Part shown: piece after piece, positions 34,742 through 42,402 of the stretch
How positions within the stretch are numbered: the first letter of the stretch is position 1
How the letters are laid out: the number at the start of each line of letters is the position of its first letter
Assembly (NCBI RefSeq): GCF_009725235.1
Contig: NZ_WJFC01000074.1
Coordinates: 1-57,686, forward strand
Reading direction: 5' to 3'
Source of the DNA: Scytonema sp. UIC 10036
GTDB taxonomy: Bacteria > Cyanobacteriota > Cyanobacteriia > Cyanobacteriales > Nostocaceae
Length of the DNA stretch: 57,686 nucleotides
Program-made: the position numbers and the translations under genes
Notes under the pieces: model-generated
Database searches by the model: none
The model's input: the letters and a program-made list of their open reading frames with translations, nothing else
What the model was told of the DNA's origin: nothing

Positions 34742-37563
34742 CGCACGATCGCCCAACTGACTACGCCGCCATACTCCGCGCTGCTCAAGCAGTACCGGAA
34801 CCACCTGAGTGGCTCACTCCGAGTAAGCATATTTACTCTCCAGAGTATGGAGTGGGTGAAGTGATGGCTGTTTTGGGTAAGCGGTTGATTGTGAAATTCC
34901 TGGAGGAAGTCAACCCAACTCAATTTGCCGATTGGGAAGATGCACTCGCCAAAGGCATTATTCAAGCCAGTCACACAACTTTGGCTTCTTCCACAGCACC
35001 CAATGAAGAAGCCAATGGCAGCGATCTAGCAATTATTAGCGAGCAAATCCAACAAATTCCACAACTTGCATTTCGTGCGCTCGCTCAAGAATTATCTCTG
35101 GCTTTAGTCACAGCAGACATCACAGAAGGTTCATCAGGTGTTCTTCACCCCATCCCAAAGGATCTACCTCTGTCTTTACGCCAAGCTCTTCACAACAATA
35201 GCATCGCTAACCTATACTCCCATCAGTTAGAAGCGCTTGCCAAATTGCGATCGGGGTTTGACCTCAGCCTCGTCACTCCCACAGCATCTGGAAAAACGCT
35301 GTGCTACAACCTAGCTATCTTAGAATCTTGCCTAAAGCAACCTAAAACAACAGCACTGTATATTTTCCCACTCAAAGCATTGGCATTAGACCAAATGCGA
35401 AAGCTACATCAGTTAGTAAGGTTAATGCCAAACAGTGTCAAAATTGGATTGATGACGGGAGATACCCCCAAAGAAGAGAGACAGCGCTTGTTCATCCCCC
35501 ATCCTCCCAACATCCTGGCTGTTAGCCCCGATTTGTTGCATCACTATCTTTACAATACGCGACGGCGAGATGAAGGAGAGCCTTGGCGTCAGTTCTTGAG
35601 ACAGTTACGCTGGGTAGTTATAGATGAGACTCATACCTATATTGGTGCATTTGGTGCTCACTTTGCCAATCTTATAAGACGGCTGCGACTGGCTGTAGAT
35701 GCTGTTGGCGGTAACTCTAGCAAAATTCAGTTTATCTGCTCTAGTGCTACCATTGGCAATCCCACTGAAATGGCGCTAAGATTTAGCGGCAGAACTCATC
35801 AACCCCAAAGACTGCACTTAATTGAACGTAGCGGTGCCGATCGCGCCGGACGTACTTTATTATGTCTTGCTCCAAGTAGTACTGCCAATTTTGATGCGTG
35901 TAAAATCATCATTTCTTGGTTGCAACACGATTTGAGCGGAATTGTCTTCTGCAACTCTAGAGCCTCTGTCAAAAGTTTGTTGGGACTCATTCAACGGGAA
36001 ACTCAACGCCAAGGTTTAAGTTATCTGGCAACTAAGGTAGCAGTCTTTCACAGTTCTTTGACAGGCGATCGCCGACACGATATAATTCAGAAACTACAAA
36101 AGGGGCAAATCAAAGTTATTATTTCTACCTCTGCTTTGGAAGCGGGAATCGACCTTCCCGAACTGGATTGTTGCCTCATACGTGGTTTTCCCGGTAGTTT
36201 AATGTCTTTTTGGCAACGTGTAGGAAGAGCGGGGCGCAAGCAACACGGGCTTGTTATTTTTCTGCCCCTTGCTCAAAATCCCATTGATGTCTTTTACGCA
36301 AAACATACTGAACAACTGCTATCGGGGGAAGTGGAAAGCGCTGCTTTTAATCCAGATTACCCAACAATTTTAGGCAAGCACTTGGAATGCGGTTGTATAG
36401 AAAGTAGCATAGCCATACAAGAACTGAGCGATCGCTTTGGTAAAGCCTCTGGTGCAATTGCTGATTCCTTAATGCAACAAAACAAACTCTTTCTCAGTAG
36501 CAACGGTAGAGTTTGGGGACAAGGCTATCCTCATAAAGATATTAACCTTAGAAGCAGTTCTCAGAAATCCATCTCATTAATCGACTCTTACACCAGAGAA
36601 ATTTTAGAAACAATGTCTCTTTCTCTGGCGCACCGAGAAGTTTTTCCCCAAGCTATCTACACCTTACAAGACGAAAGTGGAGAATTAGTTGCTTATCGCT
36701 CTAAAAGTTTAGACGAAGAACGGGGAGAAGCAATCTTAGAACGAGCGGAGAAAGATAGCGACTTATTCACCGAAGCAGAATCCGATTTGCATATCAAACC
36801 ACTTTCAAATTTAGCAGAGCCAAAAATCATTCAGACATCCATTCCAGAAGGCAAGTTGCGACTGACATTAGTTTGGGGAGAAATTACAACACTTGTGACG
36901 GGCTACCGACAGATGAAGCGTACCTATGGAATGACTTGTGTTTCGGCAAAATGTACTAACTACCGCAAACCACTAGAAGGTACAGTTTGCTCTTGTTGCA
37001 AAAGTCGTTTGCGTTCAGCTGAAATAACCAACCTCATATCAGAAGTCGCATTTGAGCAGCCCTATAAAACCCAGTATCAAGCACCCTGTATACTGGTAGA
37101 AGTGAATCAGTCCCTGCAAAAGGCACTTGCTGCACAAATCGTAAATGTCAAGAAAAAGATCGCAGACACTCATGGAAACGGTATTCCAGAGCAATATCGG
37201 GAATTATGGACTTGCGCCTCTGAGTTTACAGCACTCCACAGCATCCAGCATCAGATAATAAAAGCTGTACCGTTAGTGGTTTTGTCTTCGAGTCTGGATG
37301 TAGATGGTATTGTGACTCCTCAAGCTACAGGTACGGTTGCTTACTTTTTTGACACTTGTGATGGTGGGAACGGTGCAACGGAAGCTATATTTCATCAATT
37401 GCCCAAATTTGCTGCGAAAGCACATGCCTTAGCTGCAGAGTGCGGCTGTGAATCTGGTTGTCCCCGATGCTTGCACTCCTCTAGCTGTCCCCAGCATAAT
37501 GTGGGATTGCATAAAGACGTTGGATTGTTTTTGCTCAATGCAATTAGCCAAAGTGACCCATAG
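34738..37563 (+). CDS. MrfA/YprA-type DEAD/DEAH-box helicase with DUF1998
   Basis: DNA repair-type superfamily 2 helicase, 941 residues. Parts in order: a small Tudor/KOW-like N-terminal module (about 30-75, YGVGEVMAVLGKRLIVKF), a helicase core with Walker A TPTASGKT (Lys186), Walker B VIDETHTYIG, SSATIGNP (motif III), SALEAGIDLPELDCCLIRGF and RVGRAGRK (motifs V/VI), a mid cysteine cluster (CVSAKCTN, CSCCKSR) and the DUF1998 four-cysteine end CGCESGCPRCLHSSSC. Bacillus MrfA pairs with exonuclease MrfB; no MrfB is seen here, and the coupled upstream gene is something else. Confidence 0.9.
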   Translation: MTHDRPTDYAAILRAAQAVPEPPEWLTPSKHIYSPEYGVGEVMAVLGKRLIVKFLEEVNPTQFADWEDALAKGIIQASHTTLASSTAPNEEANGSDLAIISEQIQQIPQLAFRALAQELSLALVTADITEGSSGVLHPIPKDLPLSLRQALHNNSIANLYSHQLEALAKLRSGFDLSLVTPTASGKTLCYNLAILESCLKQPKTTALYIFPLKALALDQMRKLHQLVRLMPNSVKIGLMTGDTPKEERQRLFIPHPPNILAVSPDLLHHYLYNTRRRDEGEPWRQFLRQLRWVVIDETHTYIGAFGAHFANLIRRLRLAVDAVGGNSSKIQFICSSATIGNPTEMALRFSGRTHQPQRLHLIERSGADRAGRTLLCLAPSSTANFDACKIIISWLQHDLSGIVFCNSRASVKSLLGLIQRETQRQGLSYLATKVAVFHSSLTGDRRHDIIQKLQKGQIKVIISTSALEAGIDLPELDCCLIRGFPGSLMSFWQRVGRAGRKQHGLVIFLPLAQNPIDVFYAKHTEQLLSGEVESAAFNPDYPTILGKHLECGCIESSIAIQELSDRFGKASGAIADSLMQQNKLFLSSNGRVWGQGYPHKDINLRSSSQKSISLIDSYTREILETMSLSLAHREVFPQAIYTLQDESGELVAYRSKSLDEERGEAILERAEKDSDLFTEAESDLHIKPLSNLAEPKIIQTSIPEGKLRLTLVWGEITTLVTGYRQMKRTYGMTCVSAKCTNYRKPLEGTVCSCCKSRLRSAEITNLISEVAFEQPYKTQYQAPCILVEVNQSLQKALAAQIVNVKKKIADTHGNGIPEQYRELWTCASEFTALHSIQHQIIKAVPLVVLSSSLDVDGIVTPQATGTVAYFFDTCDGGNGATEAIFHQLPKFAAKAHALAAECGCESGCPRCLHSSSCPQHNVGLHKDVGLFLLNAISQSDP

Positions 37564-37570
37564 ATCCTCA

Positions 37571-37624
37571 CCTCGTTCCCAGGCTCCGCCTGGGAATGCC
37601 TTCATGGAGGCTCCGCCTCCAGTA
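37571..37624. repeat. GAGGCGGAGCCTC-family dispersed repeat, copy D (short)
   Basis: CCTCGTTCCCAGGCTCCGCC, GGGAATGCC and GGAGGCTCCGCCTCC follow the helicase stop by 8 nt. Only the left half of the element is present. Confidence 0.8.
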
Positions 37625-37733
37625 CTCAAAAGCTCAAGTTATCTATTATAATGCCGAAATTGAGGGGAAAAATTGTGCTGGGGAATTTCTCAAGGATGTA
37701 TCTCAACAAATTAGCATACTCCCGTACAGCCTA

Positions 37734-39392
37734 CTATACTTGATTAAACTGTATTGATTTATGTAAAGTTGTATGCTTAGATTTTATGTAATCAAATCCT
37801 GGTTGGAGAACTTCTTCCCAAGCCGCTTTAATTACCCTTTTATGCTCTACACTTTCTAGGCATCGAGGATCTGTATCACTTACTGTTTCAATTATCACTT
37901 CTTCAAATTTATTATATAAATCTTCTGAAGTAACATATTGGTTCTGGCTATGAGCTTCCGCAATCCTAGTTAGAATATTTCTTCCCTCTAAGCTGTTTGT
38001 AACATAGGAATCTTGTCCTTCTAAGTAGTAAGCAAATAATAGTAAAATAGCATCTTTAAGTTGTTGATATTGATGGTGCCAGCGTCCCTCAATCGTAGAA
38101 GTCTTTTGAAAAGAGCTAGAACCAATAGATTCTATTAATTTGCTATAAAAATTTTTAAAGAATTCATCATCGGGAACTGATATACATCTCTCATAACTTT
38201 CTTTAACTAAATCTAAACCTACATTCATACTACAAATTATATTGACTGCTTCTTCCAAACTCCAATATCGTTTTTTAGGTTCGGGAGCGGTCATTTTAAG
38301 AATAACTTTTTCTAGAATTTCTGGACACTTAGGACACTTTTTTGTAATTGATGCTAGTGGTTTGAAGGCTTTATTATAATTATTTTTCAATTCTTCAAAG
38401 CTCTTAAGGGTAGGAGGAATTTCACCTGTAAGAATCTCATATGCTAAAAGCCCAAGTATATATTGAGCGGATTTATCAAATGACAACGTTTTATTATATG
38501 CAAAATTTTCAGGTAGTAAATATGCTAATTCTTCTCGAAATTTTTCTTCCTCTAAGTTCTTTGACATATGGTCAAGTTCTGAAAGCATTTTTTCAAAACT
38601 ATAATCTTTGTATAAATTGAATGATGAGATATAAGGTTCATTATTGTTAACTATAATGTTTGATGGTTTAATATTATCATAATCAAATTTTAATTCTTTA
38701 GCTTCAATTTTATTGTTGAGTTTTAAAAACACCTTTCCAATTTTACAGATAAACTGTTGAGCTTCTTCCACTGAATCAAATGTAATGTCTCCACTGCGTA
38801 TGGAAATTTTCTGACGAAGGCTTTCTCCTTGAAGCAATTTCATTATGTAGTAACAAGAATTAATCTCCTCATCGTACTGATAATCGTAAATAGTGATAAA
38901 GTTTGGTTCATCGGAAACTTTAACTGCATCTCTAACAATTTTCAGGAAATTATCTTTTAAATCCTGGCTCTCTAATACTTTAATAGCTACATGACGTTCT
39001 AAATAGCTATCTAAAGCTTTATAAACTTTTGCTATTCTACCTTTTCCAATCATTCCTGTTTGAGAATCTACTAAATATCTCTCCTTAAATCTCTTACTCT
39101 CAAATAATAAAATTTCTGGTTCAATTAATTCTTCAGCAATTGTCTTCAGTAATAGATTTCCAGGATTTGTCTCACGTGCAGCAAAAATTAAATCTTTAAT
39201 CCATCCTTGTGCTTCTGCTACCTTAATTAAATTAAAAACGATTTCTTGTAAATTATTGCCTCCTGCAATTTCTTCTAAATTTTTATTTAAACTAAACGAT
39301 AATAGTTGCTCTAAAGATGCTTTAGTAGGAAAAGCATTAATTAAAGTATCTCGTAATTTTTCCTTATGTTGACCTGACAAACTCGTAACCAT
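37734..39392 (-). CDS. EAD1 - pseudokinase - globin-like fusion protein
   Basis: Three modules in 552 residues. Residues 1-90 match the effector-associated domain EAD1 (LRDTLINAFPTKASLEQLL, NLEEIAGGNNLQEIVFNLI, AARETNPGN), a death-domain-like adaptor of bacterial conflict systems. Residues about 105-390 have a protein-kinase fold: IGKGRIAKVY, VAIKVL (Lys138), YDNIKPSN and LLAYEILTGEIPP. The catalytic Asp is Asn240 and the DFG motif is SFN (257-259), so it is probably a pseudokinase. Residues about 395-545 look globin-like (LVKESYERC, FFKNFYSKLIES, ILTRIAEAHSQN with His481 in the proximal position). It probably senses and signals through EAD1 contacts; the partner is not in the window. Confidence 0.8.
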   Translation of the reverse strand: MVTSLSGQHKEKLRDTLINAFPTKASLEQLLSFSLNKNLEEIAGGNNLQEIVFNLIKVAEAQGWIKDLIFAARETNPGNLLLKTIAEELIEPEILLFESKRFKERYLVDSQTGMIGKGRIAKVYKALDSYLERHVAIKVLESQDLKDNFLKIVRDAVKVSDEPNFITIYDYQYDEEINSCYYIMKLLQGESLRQKISIRSGDITFDSVEEAQQFICKIGKVFLKLNNKIEAKELKFDYDNIKPSNIIVNNNEPYISSFNLYKDYSFEKMLSELDHMSKNLEEEKFREELAYLLPENFAYNKTLSFDKSAQYILGLLAYEILTGEIPPTLKSFEELKNNYNKAFKPLASITKKCPKCPEILEKVILKMTAPEPKKRYWSLEEAVNIICSMNVGLDLVKESYERCISVPDDEFFKNFYSKLIESIGSSSFQKTSTIEGRWHHQYQQLKDAILLLFAYYLEGQDSYVTNSLEGRNILTRIAEAHSQNQYVTSEDLYNKFEEVIIETVSDTDPRCLESVEHKRVIKAAWEEVLQPGFDYIKSKHTTLHKSIQFNQV

Positions 39393-39770
39393 ACCGACTT
39401 CCAGTTATTATAAACAACTAGATTGTGTATATTTGCAATCGTAAATTTCGAGCGATCGCTATATCTCTTCACCTACGTATTTACATCACACTACAAATAG
39501 ACGGAGTTGTATTCCAGATGTTTCTCTTTAATTTTAAGAAAGTTTTAATATTTTACATTTAATTCAGCGAGATCTCCTAGAGTATCTAAAAACCGCAAAG
39601 ACGAGCCAGTGCGTTGGACGGGTTCCCCGGCTTGAAGCTCCGGGCGTCGCAAAGAGCGCGAAGGGAGAGGAAAAGAAGATGAGTCTGAATGTTGTTTTAC
39701 CTTGCAAAGTTCTCTTGACGGACTACTAGTATAATTTACAAACAGGATCTCGCTCAATTACGAGAAAAGC
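39393..39770. other. Divergent intergenic region with a GC-rich dispersed segment
   Basis: It is AT-rich at both ends. At 39596-39670 a GC-rich segment (GACGAGCCAGTGCGTTGGAC, CCCCGGCTTGAAGCTCCGGG, CGTCGCAAAGAGCGCGAAGG) resembles interspersed repeats of filamentous cyanobacteria and can fold on itself (CCCCGG.../...CCGGG). The promoter of the P450 gene probably lies after it. No gene is supported. Confidence 0.45.
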
Positions 39771-41105
39771 ATGACCAGTCTTTCAACTCAGTCAACGCTC
39801 CCACTCCCTCCTGGTGGATTAGGTTTGCCTGCGATCGGTGAATCGATCGCTTACTTAAGCGATCCAGAAGGCTTTATTGCTAAACGACAACAGCAGCATG
39901 GTAACATCTTCAAAACCCATCTTTTCGGTCGCCCAACCATTGCCTTGATAGGAGCAGATGCGGCGCGGTTTCTTTTCTCCAATGACGGGGAAAAATTGGA
40001 AATGACGAATACTCCAAATTTTGAGATTCTACTGGGTGCAAAATCAATTGGCGTGCAGACAGGAACGGCTCATCAAATACTGCGCCGTCAACTGTTTCAA
40101 GCTTTCCAGCCAAGAGCTTTAGAAAACTATGCAGTCACAATGGAAGAAATGACCCATCGGTACTTGCAAAAGTGGGAACAAATGGAAACGCTGACTTGGT
40201 ATGAAGAGTTGAAAAAATATACCCTCGATATTGCTTGTCGTTTGTTTGTGGGGGTGAGTACTGCGGCGGACGAAGCGTTAGAAAAAGTTTACGAAGACTG
40301 GAGTCAAGGGCTTTTGACGATTCCAGTTCGGTTTCCACTTAGCAAGTTCGATCGAGCAGTTCGATCGCGGGAAAAATTGCTCGCTCGCTTCGAGCGCTTA
40401 ATCGATGGACGCCAACAGCATCCTTCAAACGAGCAAGATGTTTTGAGTATTTTATTAGTGGCAAAAGACGAAGAAGGCAATGCACTCAGTCGAGCAGACA
40501 TCAAAGACAATGTTTTGGGAATGTTGATTGCGGGACATGAAACACTAACATCAGCATTAACTTCGTTGTGTCTATTACTGGCGCAACATCCAAAAGTACT
40601 CGAAACCGTGCGTGCAGAACAAGCGCAACTTGGATTTCCCACTCAATTGACTCAAGCAACCTTGAAGCAAATGACGTACTTAGAGCAAGTGCTGAAAGAG
40701 GTGTTGCGACTTGTACCGCCTGTAGTTCGGAGCGGCTCGCGGAAAGTTTTGGAGTCTTGTGAGTTCGGTGGTTATTCAATTCCAAAGGGTTGGGATGTGT
40801 ATTATCAGATTCCTGAAACACATCAAGATCGTCAGATCTACACGCACCCAGAGCGATTCGATCCAGATCGATTTTCACCAGAGCGAGCGGAAGATAAACA
40901 AAAAGTCTTCAGTCATATTCCATTTGGTGGCGGTATACGAGAGTGTTTGGGGAAAGAGTTTGCCAGATTAGAAATGAAATTGTTTGCTGCTTTGTTAGTT
41001 CGTGATTACGCATGGGAGTTAATCCCAGGGCAAAATCTAGAGCGAGTTGTGCTCCCGTTCTCTCGTCCTCGCGATGGGCTAAAGGTGAAGTTCAGTCGGC
41101 GTTAA
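39771..41105 (+). CDS. Cytochrome P450, CYP120-like
   Basis: Haem monooxygenase of 444 residues. The N-terminus LPLPPGGLGLPAIGES lacks a membrane anchor. The I-helix motif is AGHETLTSAL (about residue 250), ExxR is KEVLRLVPP, and the haem-ligand loop is FGGGIRECLGKEFARLEMK with the axial Cys. This fits the CYP120/CYP26-like group, whose Synechocystis member binds and hydroxylates retinoids. No ferredoxin or reductase gene is adjacent, so electrons probably come from general ferredoxin. It is a single gene. Confidence 0.92.
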   Translation: MTSLSTQSTLPLPPGGLGLPAIGESIAYLSDPEGFIAKRQQQHGNIFKTHLFGRPTIALIGADAARFLFSNDGEKLEMTNTPNFEILLGAKSIGVQTGTAHQILRRQLFQAFQPRALENYAVTMEEMTHRYLQKWEQMETLTWYEELKKYTLDIACRLFVGVSTAADEALEKVYEDWSQGLLTIPVRFPLSKFDRAVRSREKLLARFERLIDGRQQHPSNEQDVLSILLVAKDEEGNALSRADIKDNVLGMLIAGHETLTSALTSLCLLLAQHPKVLETVRAEQAQLGFPTQLTQATLKQMTYLEQVLKEVLRLVPPVVRSGSRKVLESCEFGGYSIPKGWDVYYQIPETHQDRQIYTHPERFDPDRFSPERAEDKQKVFSHIPFGGGIRECLGKEFARLEMKLFAALLVRDYAWELIPGQNLERVVLPFSRPRDGLKVKFSRR

Positions 41106-41137
41106 ATTTCAGAAAATTCTTCCTCATTCAATACTAC

Positions 41138-41823
41138 TGTGGGTTCGCGCATAACATAAAATGTGGACAACGAAGTTATAGGGGTTCTAGAGCGCCGGTC
41201 CAGTAGAAGCACTTGACCTAAAACGCAAGATATGCAGGTTGTTAAAATTGGGGATTTTAGTATTCGGTCTTTATGCGTTCGCGTAGCGTCTCCGAAGGAG
41301 AATCGCTAAAAATCTGACCCAAATATTCCACCGAAAATCGGGGTTTTACCCAAACACACATAATTTAGTTTTTGTCAACATATATTAGTGGACCGGCGCT
41401 CTAGGCTACGCAATTCGCGCATAAAGTGAAATTGACCATGGAGTAAGGGTTTTAGCCTTCTAGTCAATTCGCACATAAGTTGAAATTTTGCATCTAATCA
41501 CAGAAATTCACGGGATTTCGGACAATACTGGTTATAATTTCTAATAAAACTCTTGAATGTTCCGTAGTCAAGCTGGTTGACTATCATATAAAGTAAGCGA
41601 TCGCTCCATTAGCAGAGTATAAGCTCATTACACTTCAAAAGTGCGCTTTAAAAAGCATTCGGGCTGTCGTTAAATCAAAGTCGGAAAATTTCATATAGTG
41701 TGCGAATTGACGCTTGAGGCTAAGACCGTTGTGCTACAATCGATTTCACTTTATGCGCGAATTGCGTCGTCTCAAACCCGCTTCACTCCGTTGTTAAAAT
41801 TTTATCTTATGTGCGAACCCACA
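41138..41823. mobile_element. Gene-less element with three regularly spaced sites at each inverted end
   Basis: Three sites with core TTCGCRCATAA read rightward at 41138-41162, 41408-41432 and 41463-41486. Three read leftward at 41688-41711, 41743-41767 and 41799-41823. The outermost pair starts TGTGGGTTCGC and ends the element on both sides. The middle pair is a perfect 25-bp inverted repeat. Core spacing is 54-56 nt everywhere except the first left gap, which holds an inserted 210-bp element. Multiple spaced end sites are typical of transposons with TnsB/TniA-type transposases. No transposase is encoded, so this is a non-autonomous remnant; the family is inference. No target duplication is evident. 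Confidence 0.55.
41191..41400. mobile_element. 210-bp MITE-like insertion with CTAG target duplication
   Basis: Perfect 12-bp terminal repeats AGCGCCGGTCCA (41191-41202) and TGGACCGGCGCT (41389-41400) are flanked on both sides by CTAG (41187-41190 and 41401-41404). Removing 210+4 bp restores a 56-nt spacing of the surrounding element's end sites, direct evidence that it inserted there. A YTAR-type 4-bp duplication is known for IS701-like elements; that link is inference. It includes GCGTTCGCGTAGCGTCTCCG, a common cyanobacterial repeat. Confidence 0.65.
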
Positions 41824-41978
41824 TATATACCTAAAACGTAAATGTTGAAGAAGGCAGCCTTGCTGGAGGCAGATGGCAGAAGGCTCACTTCTGTTGGGGA
41901 TTCTGACCCCAACCGATTGTAGACACCGTGTAGACAGTGGGGTTTTATACCCCATTGGCAGAGGTCAGACGGAACAGA

Positions 41979-42211
41979 GGGCAATACTGCTCGGTTAAGA
42001 GAATTGTAGGTTGGGTTTCGCTGTCGCTCAACCCAACCTATGCCGATAAATGTTGGGAGAAACCCAACCAATGCCGATAAATGTTGGGAGAAACCCAACC
42101 AATGCCGATAAATGTTGGGAGAAACCCAACCAATGCCCATAAATGTTGGGTTTCGTTCCTCAACCCAACCTACGTAATTGCGTGTTTTTATGCAAAACCT
42201 ACGCAGTATTG
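41979..42211. repeat. AGGTTGGG dispersed repeat with 31-bp tandem amplification
   Basis: GCAATACTGCTCGGTTAAGA and TAGGTTGGGTTTCGC lead into three copies of a 31-bp unit (TGCCGATAAATGTTGGGAGA, then AACCCAACCAA) starting at 42041, 42072 and 42103. A fourth, diverged copy at 42134 runs into AACCCAACCTACGTAATTGC and AAAACCTACGCAGTATTG. The flanks match the simple copy at 8889-8990, so the tandem units grew inside an existing repeat. Confidence 0.85.
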
Positions 42212-42309
42212 AATTCTCAATAGCTTTAAATTAATGAAAATGGCTAATGTAAAAATCAGGGTTTGAGAAAAGCTCAAAATGGCGTTTTGCAGATGTCGTG
42301 AAAAGTCGG

Positions 42310-42358
42310 GGCGACTATACGCGCCCATCACTTCTAGAGATGGGCGCGTATAGTCGCC
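42310..42358 (-). terminator. Perfect 20-bp hairpin downstream of the giant gene
   Basis: GGCGACTATACGCGCCCATC (42310-42329) pairs exactly with its complement at 42339-42358 over a 9-nt loop, 44 nt past the stop of the 14.3-kb gene. On the transcribed strand it is followed by CCGACTTTTC, a weak T-run. It could be a terminator or mRNA-stabilising structure, or a palindromic repeat unit. Confidence 0.6.
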
Positions 42359-42402
42359 ATCTTGGGAAGTAATGTAACTATACGAACCTTTCGACACGCA
42401 CA

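Larger units (their letters stand above)
41106..42402. other. 1.3-kb coding-free region of nested repeats
   Basis: No credible ORF. From left to right it holds the inverted-repeat element 41138-41823 with a second element inside it, an unassigned GC-richer segment (about 41838-41985; GGCAGATGGCAGAAGGCTCA, CCCCAACCGATTG), the AGGTTGGG/31-bp tandem repeats (41979-42211), and a 20-bp perfect hairpin (42310-42358). Confidence 0.7.

Noticed and set aside
34357..34974. 205-residue minus-strand frame
   Set aside because: It is antisense to the frameshifted gene and the helicase start, and its composition (Ser/Arg-rich, no motif) is that of a shadow frame.
41802..42140. 112-residue minus-strand frame with repeated GWVSPNIYRHWLGF-like units
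   Set aside because: It is created by the 31-bp tandem repeat (31 x 3 = 93 bp reads through) and the adjoining AGGTTGGG repeat.
42041..42160. Possible CRISPR array of 31-bp units
   Set aside because: The units are directly adjacent with no spacers; they are an amplified part of a dispersed repeat.
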